A stretch of DNA of 37,857 nucleotides from Nitrospinaceae bacterium (lineage in GTDB: Bacteria > Nitrospinota > Nitrospinia > Nitrospinales > VA-1). The stretch is taken from NCBI GenBank assembly GCA_029261635.1, contig JAJDAW010000070.1, forward strand, positions 1 through 37,857, in the 5' to 3' direction. The position numbers and the translations under genes are program-made. The notes beneath the pieces were generated by a model. That model saw only the letters and a list, made by a program, of their open reading frames with translations, was not told where the DNA came from and did not search any database. Positions 9,285 to 19,595 of this stretch are shown here, one piece after another (the first letter of the stretch is position 1; each line of letters begins with the position of its first letter).

Positions 9285-10058
9285 ATGAATAAATTCATAA
9301 AAAAAATAATTAAACTCAGCATTTTTGGAGGTTTGGTTTTTGGTGGATGGCAGGCTAACTTGAAATGGGAAGAGTTTAAACCTGTTCTGGCAGAGCTTGA
9401 AGAAAAAGATCCGGAAAAATACGCGAAGATGGTGGAAGAGGCTCAATCTTTTCATATTGATGAAACGAGAAAATTATATCGCGCACTCGACAGGATGACC
9501 TTTGCTGAAGTAATTGACCTTCGCTACAGCAAGTTCTTGGAAAAAAGAAAATCCGATAAAAAATATAGAGAAGATTCTTACGATGAAGAACTTCAAATGA
9601 GGGAAGAGGAAAGAAAAAACAAGCTTGAAAACGACCAAGCCAAAATCGAAGAGCTAAAAAAACTCCGTTTAAAAAAACCTATCAAAGTAAGGTTCGGTCA
9701 GTGGGGAAAAATCTTGCCCTGGCAGCAAAGACTTATTTTGAGAGAAAAATGCATCAAATATTTTAAAAGGAAAATAGAGGATAACCAAACCCATAATAAC
9801 GGATTAAAAACTTCCAATGTAACCACTATGGTATCTCGTGTGGGGCAGGAGCCTTTGGAGGTTGAAAATCTTTGTGAGGGTTTAGTGCCGATGACATCTG
9901 ACCCGCAAGTAATTCAGAATTCAATTTTGAGCTTAAAGAAATCTATGAACTTTTTCTACTTCGCACAATTGCTGGAGGAGACAGGTATCCCGAGAGCCGT
10001 TGTTTTCCCTTTTAAAGATGAGTTGGAAGGAATGTCTCGGGATTATAACGACTCTTGA
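9285..10058 (+). CDS. Hypothetical protein, charged/coiled-coil
   Basis: 257-aa ORF 10 bp downstream of the response regulator; rich in K/E; no family recognised. Confidence 0.6.
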   Translation: MNKFIKKIIKLSIFGGLVFGGWQANLKWEEFKPVLAELEEKDPEKYAKMVEEAQSFHIDETRKLYRALDRMTFAEVIDLRYSKFLEKRKSDKKYREDSYDEELQMREEERKNKLENDQAKIEELKKLRLKKPIKVRFGQWGKILPWQQRLILREKCIKYFKRKIEDNQTHNNGLKTSNVTTMVSRVGQEPLEVENLCEGLVPMTSDPQVIQNSILSLKKSMNFFYFAQLLEETGIPRAVVFPFKDELEGMSRDYNDS

Positions 10059-10060
10059 TA

Positions 10061-10076
10061 AACCTGCGGTCAGGTT
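10061..10076 (+). terminator. Possible terminator hairpin
   Basis: AACCTG-cggt-CAGGTT followed by ATTTCTTTACTTTTTT. Confidence 0.4.
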
Positions 10077-10537
10077 ATTTCTTTACTTTTTTCCTGGTTC
10101 AATTTTTCGGTCAATACCGCAATCGCCGTTGCCAGCTGCTTTAATTCTGTATTAGACTTTATTTCAGGCAGTTCTGTCTTGCCATCTTCTTCCGCAAATT
10201 GTACCAGTTTCTTCAAGGGACGAATCACCATGCTGATGGTGTAGAGTCCACCGATCACACATATGATGGTGCCGAATACTGCCATCCCAAGCATTTCATT
10301 TTTTAACTGACCTGCACTGCGTGTGACCCGATCTTTTAATAATTCCAGTTGCTTCGGTTCCAAGGTTTCAGTGTTCATGGTTCCTACAATGCGCTCAACT
10401 TGCCCCAACTGAACATAGAGGAAAAAAGCCGCGTAACCGAGGCAGGAGATGACCACGATATAACCCGTCATCAAAAGGTTTATAATGCTTTTTTTCTCGC
10501 CTGGAAGCTCATCTCGAAAGATGGAATTATTTGCCAT
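10070..10537 (-). CDS. HAMP-domain membrane protein without recognisable output domain
   Basis: Two hydrophobic segments then IRPLKKLVQFAEEDGKTELPEI...TELKQLATAIAVLTEKL HAMP-like region. Confidence 0.65.
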   Translation of the reverse strand: MANNSIFRDELPGEKKSIINLLMTGYIVVISCLGYAAFFLYVQLGQVERIVGTMNTETLEPKQLELLKDRVTRSAGQLKNEMLGMAVFGTIICVIGGLYTISMVIRPLKKLVQFAEEDGKTELPEIKSNTELKQLATAIAVLTEKLNQEKSKEIT

Positions 10538-10538
10538 T

Positions 10539-11540
10539 TTAATTTTGCCTTTTTATAGCTACTTTATATCTTTTACCCAAGGTTGGGTATAGAGATGCTT
10601 TTTTATAGCGTGATGAAGATTTTTGCAGGAGATTATATCTTTCCCTGGACGTGGGGTGAGTGCTAGAAAAAATGGAACCTTGATTTTTCTTGCTGGCTCC
10701 TAATTTCTGGATAAACCTTTTCAAGGCTCCAGGATAGTACCCCGTGCGATAAGCGAACTCCCTTCCATATTTGTCTGCTTCAAATTCCAGATTCTTATCC
10801 AGACCTTTGGTGAACAATACATTGGAAACTTCATCGATGAGTTTATCGAACAGTCCGGGGTCTTTGTCCATTACTGCTAAAGTCAATGAGCTGACACCTT
10901 GTAGGCTACGACTTCTTTCCAGTGTTTGCAGGGCGTGTTTGCGAGCGATATGAGCAACTTCGTGAGCGAGTACGCCGGCTAATTCAGCTTCAGTTTCGAT
11001 CATTCTTAACAAACCGATACTGACAAACACATAGCCGCCGGGCGTAGCGAATGCATTGGGAAATTCTGTATTTAAAATCGCAAAATGATAATCGATATCG
11101 GATCGACTGGAAACATCGGCAACGGCCTGCCCCACCAAATTGATATAGCGTAGTAGCTCCGGGTCATCGTAAGTACCACCATAGCGGTTGAAAACTTCAA
11201 CGGCCAACCGCCCACCTATGGCTTTTTCTTCTTCATAGGCGATGGGCTGTAGAGATTTCAAAGTGTTGACGCTCTGTTGTAAAATTTTAGATGTTTTCTT
11301 ATCAAAAATTCCCAACGAGTCACCAAGTCCAATCAAGCCTCCGCTTTGTCCAGAACTCTGCTCAGAACTTTGAGCCTGACTTTGCGCCGGTTTTGTTTCT
11401 TCTTTTTTCGGTTGAGCTTTCTCTGGCGGTCGGGTGGACTTTTCCACTTCCTTTAGAATATCGCCAAAGTTAAAAGAGTGGGAAGGAATAGCCCAGAAGA
11501 CCGCACATAAAAAACATAGAATAAAAAATTTAGTTTTCAT
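10539..11540 (-). CDS. M48 family metalloprotease (exported)
   Basis: Signal peptide; HEVAHIARKHALQTL zinc motif; FEADKYGREFAYRTGYYPGAL. Confidence 0.92.
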   Translation of the reverse strand: MKTKFFILCFLCAVFWAIPSHSFNFGDILKEVEKSTRPPEKAQPKKEETKPAQSQAQSSEQSSGQSGGLIGLGDSLGIFDKKTSKILQQSVNTLKSLQPIAYEEEKAIGGRLAVEVFNRYGGTYDDPELLRYINLVGQAVADVSSRSDIDYHFAILNTEFPNAFATPGGYVFVSIGLLRMIETEAELAGVLAHEVAHIARKHALQTLERSRSLQGVSSLTLAVMDKDPGLFDKLIDEVSNVLFTKGLDKNLEFEADKYGREFAYRTGYYPGALKRFIQKLGASKKNQGSIFSSTHPTSRERYNLLQKSSSRYKKASLYPTLGKRYKVAIKRQN

Positions 11541-11542
11541 AA

Positions 11543-12046
11543 TTAGTCCGCATAAGCTCCTAGTCGACCTTCTTCAAGAAACTTGTCCAGGGCTTCATCA
11601 TCGACTTTATAACGTTCCATTTCTTTTACAGATTCAATACTCGCTGGTGACGCGCCTTTTTTAATAGCGTGTTCTTCAGATACAGGACTGAGACCACGAA
11701 TGCTGGAACCATAGGCAGACTCGCGAGCGGCGATCTGTTGTTGCCCGCCCAATGCGCCTAACACATCACCGTCTCCACTGCTGCCTGAAGGTGCATTTTT
11801 AGTTAATTTGAATCTGAAAATCCATCCTGTCTCGCCACCCGCAGAAACTTTATAAAATTTTCCGGATTTCCCGAGAACATCTACAGGAGTTCCTTTATTA
11901 AGTTTGCCTAATACTTTAGAGCGCGCTTTTGCCTTGGCTTGTAATTTGGTCGCAGATTTTTTCACATACCAAGTCTCTGCTGCAACTTGAGAGGTGAAAA
12001 CAAATCCGGAAAAAATAAATATAAAGCTGTAAATAAGTGGACGCAC
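11543..12046 (-). CDS. Bacterial SH3 domain protein (exported)
   Basis: Signal peptide; ATKLQAKAKARSKVLGKLNKGTPVDVLGKSGKFYKVSAGGETGWIFRFKLT. Confidence 0.8.
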   Translation of the reverse strand: MRPLIYSFIFIFSGFVFTSQVAAETWYVKKSATKLQAKAKARSKVLGKLNKGTPVDVLGKSGKFYKVSAGGETGWIFRFKLTKNAPSGSSGDGDVLGALGGQQQIAARESAYGSSIRGLSPVSEEHAIKKGASPASIESVKEMERYKVDDEALDKFLEEGRLGAYAD

Positions 12047-12124
12047 GAGTCTTTGAGTAAAAAAATTTATTATTGATTAGAGTAGACCCAGCTTCCCTTA
12101 ATCTGGCAAAAAGGTCAACTATTT

Positions 12125-13018
12125 TTAAGGTTTTGCTTTATTAAAAGCTTTGTGAAGACGTGCCCAGTTGAAAGCGGAACCGGGATCATATTTGCATTCG
12201 AGTCCCGTCGATCCATTTTGAATATGGCAATGCCCCAATACCCCCGCAAAGCGGGAAAAGTTTTTCAGACGGTCTAGAGGGTGTCGTCCGGTTTCTTTGT
12301 CGAGCGGAACTTTTAATTTTATTGCGGGGAGTAATTGGTTTAACCCCAAACTAAGTTTTATCAATGTTTCATATTGTTCTTCGGTGAAGTCCCACATCCT
12401 AACCATTTTTCCGTTAATTTTTTTACTGTAATAGCCTCTCTCTCCATAAGCCCGAGAAGGCATTGCACTAAAAGAATGACTCATCGTTTTGTGTTCATCG
12501 GGAAGGCTGAGTTTCCAACCCTTTGCTGTTTTTTTATATTTATCTTTTTTTGAAGGAAAATATTCGGCCTGCTTTGCCAATGCCTCCCAAGACAGGTTTG
12601 CGATTTCTACATGCACAGCTCTTTCATTGCCTTTTTTGTCGTCAGCCGGGGCGGTATTGGTTTTCCAGTACAAGTCGCACGTTTGAAAAAGAGTGCCGTC
12701 GAGGTCCAGATAAAAATGGCTTCCTTTAAATGGACTTGCAAGCATCAGTTGATGACAGTGCGAGGAGGTGTAGCAAACATCGTAATGCAGAACAAACTGA
12801 TGAACGGTTTTTATTAATTCGCGGTAGGCGGTTTGAGTATTTTTTATTTTATAGTTTGAGAATTTTTGCGTTGGCGCATCATTTAATGCTGAGGCATGCT
12901 GACTTAGAGCCTGTCGTCCGCGTCTATTGGGGCATGCGAATCCGTCTTTTTCGTTCCATAAAACCACGCGGGTGCCGATATCTACCTTTTTTTCGCAGGC
13001 AATGATGTTCTGGTTCAT
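12125..13018 (-). CDS. Putative N-acetylmuramoyl-L-alanine amidase (Amidase_2/PGRP fold)
   Basis: QFVLHYDVCYTSSHCHQ...SHFYLDLDGTLFQTCDL...GVLGHCHIQNGSTGLECKYDPGSAFNWARL. Confidence 0.7.
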   Translation of the reverse strand: MNQNIIACEKKVDIGTRVVLWNEKDGFACPNRRGRQALSQHASALNDAPTQKFSNYKIKNTQTAYRELIKTVHQFVLHYDVCYTSSHCHQLMLASPFKGSHFYLDLDGTLFQTCDLYWKTNTAPADDKKGNERAVHVEIANLSWEALAKQAEYFPSKKDKYKKTAKGWKLSLPDEHKTMSHSFSAMPSRAYGERGYYSKKINGKMVRMWDFTEEQYETLIKLSLGLNQLLPAIKLKVPLDKETGRHPLDRLKNFSRFAGVLGHCHIQNGSTGLECKYDPGSAFNWARLHKAFNKAKP

Positions 13019-13057
13019 GGTCGATTGGCTGGAGTTAAGTGTTAGGAGTTCAGAAAA

Positions 13058-13933
13058 TCATAAACTGTTTTCTGTTGTGCCACCCCAATGCAGTTTTTTT
13101 CTCAACAACTGATAATAATTTTTACCGGGAGTTTGAATAAGCTTTACGGGGATGTCTGCTTTTTTTGCTTCCAGAATATCTCCCGATTTCATGGAATACC
13201 CGGTTTGACCATCCAGTGTAACTCTCACGTCTTCATCTTCATTGCGGGTTGTTAGTTGGACTTTAATCGTTGAAGAATCGGGTATCACAATGGGCCTGTT
13301 TGTCAGGGCAAAAGGGCAAATAGGACTGAGCACCAAAGCCCGCATGCTGGGATGGATAATGGGGCCGCCCGCTGACAAAGAGTGAGCGGTGGAACCTGTA
13401 GGGGAAGCGATGATCAAGCCATCTGCACGGTAAGAAGTCATGTATTGGTCATCGACAAAAACCTCCAGATTCACTATCCTCGCCAACGCTCCATTATTGA
13501 TGACAATATCATTGAGCACATTGAAGTCTTCAATTTTTTTTCCATCCCGAAGGGCCCGAGCATTTAAAAGCATGCGGTTTTCTATTACGCATTTTCCATT
13601 TAAAACTTTTTCGAGAGTCGGGTAAAGATCTTCCGTAGTGGTTTCTGTTAAGAAACCCAGGCTTCCCAGGTTGACACCTAAAATGGGAACTTCATACGGG
13701 TGAGCAATGCTCGCGACATTAAGTAAGGTTCCATCACCGCCCAAAACTATTATGAGATCGGAATTGGAGGCGACTTCTTCTTTCGAGGTGGAAGGCTTTT
13801 TGCCGATAAGATCAGCGGTATCCGGCTCTAAATAAACCGTGCAATTTTTGGACTCTAACCATTGAGTCAGCTCGCTGACAATTTTTGCATCGATATTTGG
13901 CTTTTGTTTGCAGAATATTCCAATCTTCTTCAC
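13058..13933 (-). CDS. nadK: NAD(+)/NADH kinase
   Basis: SDLIIVLGGDGTLLNVA...GVNLGSLGFLTE...YRADGLIIASPTGSTAHSLSAGGPI. Confidence 0.95.
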   Translation of the reverse strand: MKKIGIFCKQKPNIDAKIVSELTQWLESKNCTVYLEPDTADLIGKKPSTSKEEVASNSDLIIVLGGDGTLLNVASIAHPYEVPILGVNLGSLGFLTETTTEDLYPTLEKVLNGKCVIENRMLLNARALRDGKKIEDFNVLNDIVINNGALARIVNLEVFVDDQYMTSYRADGLIIASPTGSTAHSLSAGGPIIHPSMRALVLSPICPFALTNRPIVIPDSSTIKVQLTTRNEDEDVRVTLDGQTGYSMKSGDILEAKKADIPVKLIQTPGKNYYQLLRKKLHWGGTTENSL

Positions 13934-13993
13934 AAAGTCACCATAACCAACGAAAAAATGTGTGGGGGAATAATATCAGACCGGCAGGAGAGT

Positions 13994-14491
13994 TTAGAGC
14001 TTGCCGAAATCTTCCGGTTTTATTTTGTTCAGCCAATCTTGCCATTGCTTTTCATCATCCGTATTTGTTTTTTCTGGATCAGGGAGATCCAGGCTTTTGG
14101 CAGCCTCGATAACTTGTTCTTCTACAAATATAGGTGACTTAGTCCTCAATGCCAGAGCGATAGCATCTGAAGGGCGGGAATCGATGGAGAGCGTGGTGTC
14201 TCCACAAACCACAGAAATAACAGCATAAAAAGTATTGTCTTTTAGTTCATTGACCAAGATGTGGTTGACCGTGGCTTTCATATTCTGGATCAGGTTTTTG
14301 ATCAGATCATGAGTCATCGGACGGGGTGTGGAAATATTTTCAATTTCCAGAGCGATCGCATTTGCTTCAAAATAGCCGACCCAGATGGGCAATGCTTTTG
14401 CGCCCGTAGAATCTTTTAAAATAATGATGGGCATATTAGTGAGTGGGTCTAAAGTCAGCCCCTCTACTTTCATTTCAACCATGTCCATCAA
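13994..14491 (-). CDS. Bifunctional nuclease family protein (DUF151)
   Basis: PIIILKDSTGAKALPIWVGYFEANAIALEIE...RPMTHDLIKNLI...DSRPSDAIALALR. Confidence 0.93.
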   Translation of the reverse strand: MMDMVEMKVEGLTLDPLTNMPIIILKDSTGAKALPIWVGYFEANAIALEIENISTPRPMTHDLIKNLIQNMKATVNHILVNELKDNTFYAVISVVCGDTTLSIDSRPSDAIALALRTKSPIFVEEQVIEAAKSLDLPDPEKTNTDDEKQWQDWLNKIKPEDFGKL

Positions 14492-14604
14492 CCTCAGGGA
14501 ATTGGGTAATAAATTATAGGATACTCTTATATCTTATCAGGTTTATGAAGGCAAATCGGATAAAAGAACCCCTGAAAAAATAAAGTAGGTTTTATATAGG
14601 GTGA

Positions 14605-14853
14605 TTAATTTTCACCTGGATGCTCTTTATTTTCCTTAAGAACTTTAAGCAGAGCCTCCCGAACTGCATCGGGAACTTGAACCTGATTCAAGGTGTCCCG
14701 GCAAATTGTTGTAGTCGATTTATAGGTTTTCATAAATGAAATACAGGGAGGGCATTCCTGAAAATGCTCTTCGAGGGAATCCGTCGTTTCTTGATCGAGG
14801 GAGCCTTCGATATAATCGTAGAGCAGGTCAAGGCACTCTTTGCAACAAATCAT
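14605..14853 (-). CDS. zf-HC2 anti-sigma factor-like protein
   Basis: CKECLDLLYDYIEGSLDQETTDSLEEHFQECPPC; 4-bp overlap with the upstream sigma factor. Confidence 0.88.
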   Translation of the reverse strand: MICCKECLDLLYDYIEGSLDQETTDSLEEHFQECPPCISFMKTYKSTTTICRDTLNQVQVPDAVREALLKVLKENKEHPGEN

Positions 14854-15479
14854 TTTTCTACCTTCCGGGATGTAAATTCTTCAAAATAGTTTGCAAGTTT
14901 TTTTCTCAAAAATAATCTCGCGCGATGCAATCTCGACTTCACCGCTGGAACGGTTAAATCCAGAATCTCACCTGCTTTTTCAGTCGAGAGCCCTTCAACA
15001 TCCCGCAAAAGGAAAACAACTTTTTCCTTTTCAGGGAGAAGGTCGATGGCCTTGTTTATGACATCGCGGGTTTCATTGGTGAACAATAACGATTCAGTGT
15101 TTTCTGACCAGTCCTGAATCTTTTCTTGTTGAAATCCCGCCCCATTAAACGAGGGCATCAGCTCATCTATAGATACGTTCGGTTCTTTCTTCTTGCTCCG
15201 CAGCTTCATGTAGCTGGCGTTTAGCGTGATTCGGTAAACCCAGCTCGAAAAAGCAGACTTGCCCTGAAACGTATGGATTTTGCGGAAGAGAGTCAGAAGA
15301 ACTTCCTGCGTCACATCCTGCGCATCCATTTGGTTGCGGGTCAAATTGAAACTGAGGCCGTATATCTTTTTTTGATAGATCTCAGCTATTTTGTCGTAAG
15401 CTTCAAGGTTGCCGCCTTGAAACTCCCGCACCAGAGCTTCTTCTAATTTTTTATCTTCTTTAGGCTGGGTAAAGGACAT
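14850..15479 (-). CDS. ECF-type RNA polymerase sigma factor (RpoE-like)
   Basis: QDVTQEVLLTLFRKIHTFQGKSAFSSWVYRITLNASYMKLR...LPEKEKVVFLLRDVEGLSTEKAGEILDLTVPAVKSRLHRARLFLRKKL. Confidence 0.95.
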   Translation of the reverse strand: MSFTQPKEDKKLEEALVREFQGGNLEAYDKIAEIYQKKIYGLSFNLTRNQMDAQDVTQEVLLTLFRKIHTFQGKSAFSSWVYRITLNASYMKLRSKKKEPNVSIDELMPSFNGAGFQQEKIQDWSENTESLLFTNETRDVINKAIDLLPEKEKVVFLLRDVEGLSTEKAGEILDLTVPAVKSRLHRARLFLRKKLANYFEEFTSRKVEK

Positions 15480-15636
15480 AACAAGTGGTTCGAAGTAGAG
15501 AGATGTCTCTTTTTACCAGGAAACCATGCACCCATCCTGATAAAATAAGATGCGCCGAACAGCAAAGCGATTCAATTGGAATGCGTTACCAGCATTTTTC
15601 TTGAGAAAAAAGAGCCGGGTAAACAGTAGAAACGGG

Positions 15637-15921
15637 TTATTTTGCTTCCGGTTCTGTGGAAGAAGCAACAGGATTTTCGTCAGAGCTGGCATCAGCAGCA
15701 GAATCACCCTCAGCAGTAGCACCTTCACCCTCTGTAACTGCGGCTGTGGCAGAGTCTTCGCCTTCTGGCAACTCTTCATTTTCTGCATCCTTCATCGATT
15801 TCTTAAAGTTCCGGATGCTATTTCCAAAGGCGCTACCAATTTCAGGCAACTTACCTGCTCCAAATATGATCATGATAATGACCAAAATGATCATCAATTC
15901 TGGAAAACCAATTCCCATCAT
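15637..15921 (-). CDS. tatA: Twin-arginine translocase subunit TatA/TatE
   Basis: MGIGFPELMIILVIIMIIFGAGKLPEIGSAFGNSIRNFKKSM. Confidence 0.93.
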   Translation of the reverse strand: MMGIGFPELMIILVIIMIIFGAGKLPEIGSAFGNSIRNFKKSMKDAENEELPEGEDSATAAVTEGEGATAEGDSAADASSDENPVASSTEPEAK

Positions 15922-16079
15922 AGCGAAAATCCCTTTATTTATTTGAGAAAACGCCGATTATAACACTAAACCTTATGCATGCAACCCAATTATTGCCTGG
16001 ATAAATCAACATTTTATGATACAATTTCGCCATTGAAGTTGAATTAATTACGTAATTAAATACTAGGATACAGATAGTT

Positions 16080-16685
16080 ATGAGATTTTTACTTGCCGTA
16101 GCCACGGCTTTTTGCCTGCTCTTGTCAACTCACACGTTTACCGCCGAGGCCGACACTTTTTCTCAACGATTCGAAAAAGGTTCTTCCGATTTTGGTGGCC
16201 AAGTTGGGTGGGGTTATACCTTCGATTTACCCCCCGGAAGAGATCGTATCAATATAGGTACGGCTTTCATCTTTCCCAACTGGCAAAAAAACCTCACAGG
16301 TTTGATAGGGGATTCCTGGTACAAAGGCGCGTTGTTCTACCATGCAGAAGCAGGGGTTGCCATTGCTGCCGATCGTGGTGGAAACACACTATGGGGTTTT
16401 TCTCCTCTCATGGCTCAATATAAGTTTCTCAGTCCCGACAGAAAATGGGCTCCGAATATTCTTGCAGGGGCAGGTTTCTCATACGGCGACTGGAATGATT
16501 TGGCCACACGCGAGATTGCAACACCCTTTGAATTTCTACTCCATATAGGTGCGGGTGTTGAGTTCTACAACCAAACCGGAGCCTGGTCTGTAAATTATCG
16601 CCTGTGGCATGTCTCCAATTCAGGAATCGAGTTCCCCAATATCGGCCTCAACGCTCATATCTTCAGTCTTGGCAAACGCTTCTAG
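16080..16685 (+). CDS. Acyloxyacyl hydrolase / lipid A 3-O-deacylase PagL-like
   Basis: Signal peptide, beta-barrel pattern, C-terminal YRLWHVSNSGIEFPNIGLNAHIFSLG matching the PagL His/Ser region. Confidence 0.8.
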   Translation: MRFLLAVATAFCLLLSTHTFTAEADTFSQRFEKGSSDFGGQVGWGYTFDLPPGRDRINIGTAFIFPNWQKNLTGLIGDSWYKGALFYHAEAGVAIAADRGGNTLWGFSPLMAQYKFLSPDRKWAPNILAGAGFSYGDWNDLATREIATPFEFLLHIGAGVEFYNQTGAWSVNYRLWHVSNSGIEFPNIGLNAHIFSLGKRF

Positions 16686-16731
16686 CGGCTCCACTGAAGG
16701 GGAATGAAACCCATCAATAAAACTACCTTGC

Positions 16732-16775
16732 CCGTCATCGCGAGCGACAATGGAGAGCGGCGATCCATTCTTGCG
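16732..16775. repeat. Dispersed GTCATCGCGAGCGA...GGCGATCC repeat, copy 1
   Basis: CGTCATCGCGAGCGACAATGGAGAGCGGCGATCCATTCTTGCG; related copies at 20198-20229 and 20928-20970. Confidence 0.65.
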
Positions 16776-16806
16776 ATATTTACGCGAGTAAGGAGTATAA
16801 GGTTTC

Positions 16807-19536
16807 ATGTCCGATCCCAATAAATCTACCATTCTAAACAAACTATTCAGCTTCATTGAAAGACTGGCGTTTAAACATTCGCTGATTGTTGTCGTTCTTT
16901 CTATAATTTTGGCAGGGGTCTCCATATGGGTCACCGGAGAAAAGCTGACCTTCAAAACCGGACGCGGAGACCTCGTCGCCAAAGGCCTGCCCTATGTAAA
17001 ACTTTATGAAGAATACCGCGACCAGTTTGAAGACCTTGAAGGCATGGTCATCGTCGCAGAAAGCGAATCGCCAGAAAAAATGGCCGAATTCGCCGAGACA
17101 CTAGCCGCAAAACTAAAAGTCAGGCCCGACCTTTTCTCGCAAGTCATCTATAAATTCGATACATCCTATTTCCGCTCCCGTTTTCTGCTCTACCTCGATC
17201 CGCCAGATTTAGAAAGCATGCAAACCAAACTCGAAGAGCACCAAGACTTTATCGAATCCATCAACGCCAGTCCCGGCCTCAATCCCCTTCTAAACGAAAT
17301 CAATAGAGAAATCAGCTCCGGCATGGTCGATTCCCTCATGACCGATTTTCTCGGTGAAGGTGATGCAGAGGATGAAGAAGAAAAGAAAAATGACGAGAAC
17401 GATCTGAATCTTTTAATACGCATCATCGAAGAGATGAATCGATCACTGGGAAAAACGTATCACTATCAGTCGCCTTGGCAGTCGTTGTTCAATTCTGGCG
17501 AAGAGTCACTTCGCGAAAAAGGTTATCTCGTTTCTAAAAACGAAAAACTACTTTTCATACTCGCAGTTCCCAACGAAGATGAAACCAGTTTCACAGGCTA
17601 TAAAGACTCCGTCTACTCCGCACGCGAACTGATCGCCGAAGTGAAAAAAGATTTTCCCAGTATCTCAGTAGGGTTGACAGGGGAAGACGTGATCTCCACC
17701 GACGAAATGATAACCACCCAAAAAGATGTCGAACTCGCATCAAAGATAGCCTTGGGCGGGGTCGCCCTGTTGTTCATCATCGCATTTAAGGGAATCGTAA
17801 AACCCCTGCTCGCCGTGTTCAGTCTGCTCATTGCGCTGGCATGGTCATTGGGCTTCACCTCGCTAACCGTGGGGCACCTGAATATTCTGTCAGTGGTGTT
17901 CACCACAATTTTAATCGGACTCGGCATCGACTTCGGCATCCACATTCTCGAACGCTATAAAGAAGAACGAAAAGAGGGAGACGATATTTCAACCGCCCTG
18001 CAAAAAACACTGCAAGGCACCGGGCAAGGAAATTTTTCCGGAGCCATCACCACAGCCATGGCGTTCGGCGCAATGGTGCTAACCGACTTCATCGGCATTG
18101 TAGAGTTGGGGTGGATAGCCGGATGGGGTATTTTGTTTTGCATGGTAGCCATGGTGCTGCTGTTACCCGCATTGGTTACACTCGAAGAAAAATGGCGAAA
18201 ACCTGTCTATAAAAAATCAGAAGAAAAACCCATCACCGCCAGTATCAGTTGGCTCGACCGATTTTTCAACCACTACAAACTCATCATCGCCGTGTGTTGT
18301 GCGCTGGTACTTGTGTCATCGCTGGCTTTAAGAACCGCGCATTTCGACTACAACCTGTTGAACCTGCAAACCAAAGGCACCGAAGCGGTGAAATATGAAA
18401 TGCGCATACTCGAAAACGCAGGTCGTTCCGCCTGGTCTGCCGCCATGCTCGCCGACACCCTCGAAGAAGTGCGACAAAAAGAAACGCAACTGAAAACCCT
18501 GCCTACCGTAGAAAACGTAGAAAGCATCGCGGCGATGGTGCCAAAACATCAAAAAGAAAATTTAGAATACGTCCGCGAAAACCTTTCTCCCCTGTTGAGC
18601 GAACTCTACGTCGAAGAAGAAGACGAACCGTTCTCACTCAAGGGGTTGACCAAAACCTTAAAACGCATCCGCTTTAAACTGCAAGGCCGGGAAGGTAAAG
18701 AAGACAAAGTCGCACAAGCCGCAAAAGAGATCGATAAATTTTTTAAGCAGAACGAAACCATCGCGCCGGAATCAGCAGAGAAAAAACTCGAGCAGTTCTC
18801 AGAAGAATTGTTTGTGGATTATCGTGGGCTGATGACCGACCTCAAACAAAATGCCGAACCGAAACTAGTAAAGATTTCAGAGATACCTAAAAGCCTGCGC
18901 GATAGATATGTTTCCAAGCAGGGTAAATATCTGATTACTGTTTTCCCAAGTGTCGATATCTGGAACCTCGATGAGCGCAACCGTTATCTCAAAGACCTGC
19001 GCTCCGTCGATGCCAACGTCACAGGCAGCGCGGTGCATATGTTCAACTCCACACGGTTGATGACCGAAGGCTATATCAACGGCGGCATCTATGCTATGAC
19101 CGCAATCATCATCTATGTTTTTATCGTGTTTAGAAATCCGCGCACGGTTTTCTTTATATTGCTTCCTGTCATAGCAGGCTCGATATGGACAGTGGGAATC
19201 ATGGAGTTGACCGGACTCAAACTCAATATGGCGAACCTCGTCATCCTGCCATTGATATTGGGGATAGGGGTGGTGAACGGAATCCACATCACCCATCGTT
19301 ACCGCGAAGAGAAAGATAAAAATTCCGTTGTGCTAGGTAAGAGTACCGGGCTGGCGGTGATCTTAAGTTCGCTCACAACCATGATCGGCTTTGGCAGCAT
19401 GATGGTCGCCGACCACTACGGCGTTTTCAGTCTGGGGCTGGTCCTGACACTAGGTGTGTTTTGTTGTCTGGTTGCGAGCATCACGTTCCTCCCCGCACTC
19501 CTGAAGCTAAGCGCAGCAAAAGGCTGGAAAGTCTAA
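16807..19536 (+). CDS. MMPL/RND family transporter (HpnN-like, sterol-sensing-like permease)
   Basis: 909 aa with two repeated TM halves; GLGIDFGIHILERYKEER and GIGVVNGIHITHRYREEKD. Confidence 0.9.
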   Translation: MSDPNKSTILNKLFSFIERLAFKHSLIVVVLSIILAGVSIWVTGEKLTFKTGRGDLVAKGLPYVKLYEEYRDQFEDLEGMVIVAESESPEKMAEFAETLAAKLKVRPDLFSQVIYKFDTSYFRSRFLLYLDPPDLESMQTKLEEHQDFIESINASPGLNPLLNEINREISSGMVDSLMTDFLGEGDAEDEEEKKNDENDLNLLIRIIEEMNRSLGKTYHYQSPWQSLFNSGEESLREKGYLVSKNEKLLFILAVPNEDETSFTGYKDSVYSARELIAEVKKDFPSISVGLTGEDVISTDEMITTQKDVELASKIALGGVALLFIIAFKGIVKPLLAVFSLLIALAWSLGFTSLTVGHLNILSVVFTTILIGLGIDFGIHILERYKEERKEGDDISTALQKTLQGTGQGNFSGAITTAMAFGAMVLTDFIGIVELGWIAGWGILFCMVAMVLLLPALVTLEEKWRKPVYKKSEEKPITASISWLDRFFNHYKLIIAVCCALVLVSSLALRTAHFDYNLLNLQTKGTEAVKYEMRILENAGRSAWSAAMLADTLEEVRQKETQLKTLPTVENVESIAAMVPKHQKENLEYVRENLSPLLSELYVEEEDEPFSLKGLTKTLKRIRFKLQGREGKEDKVAQAAKEIDKFFKQNETIAPESAEKKLEQFSEELFVDYRGLMTDLKQNAEPKLVKISEIPKSLRDRYVSKQGKYLITVFPSVDIWNLDERNRYLKDLRSVDANVTGSAVHMFNSTRLMTEGYINGGIYAMTAIIIYVFIVFRNPRTVFFILLPVIAGSIWTVGIMELTGLKLNMANLVILPLILGIGVVNGIHITHRYREEKDKNSVVLGKSTGLAVILSSLTTMIGFGSMMVADHYGVFSLGLVLTLGVFCCLVASITFLPALLKLSAAKGWKV

Positions 19537-19595
19537 CCCCCACTGGGCGTGGGGCCGACGCTTGAAATATTTATTGTATACGGAGGTTCTAGTCT

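Noticed and set aside
13862-14228. Plus-strand ORFs over nadK and bifunctional nuclease genes
   Set aside because: Antisense shadow ORFs of conserved genes
14605-15921. Sigma/anti-sigma/TatA neighbourhood as a new system
   Set aside because: Standard ECF sigma with zf-HC2 anti-sigma overlap; TatA is a common housekeeping gene
18877-19296. 139-aa minus-strand ORF and other ORFs antisense to the MMPL gene
   Set aside because: Lie entirely inside a well-supported CDS on the other strand
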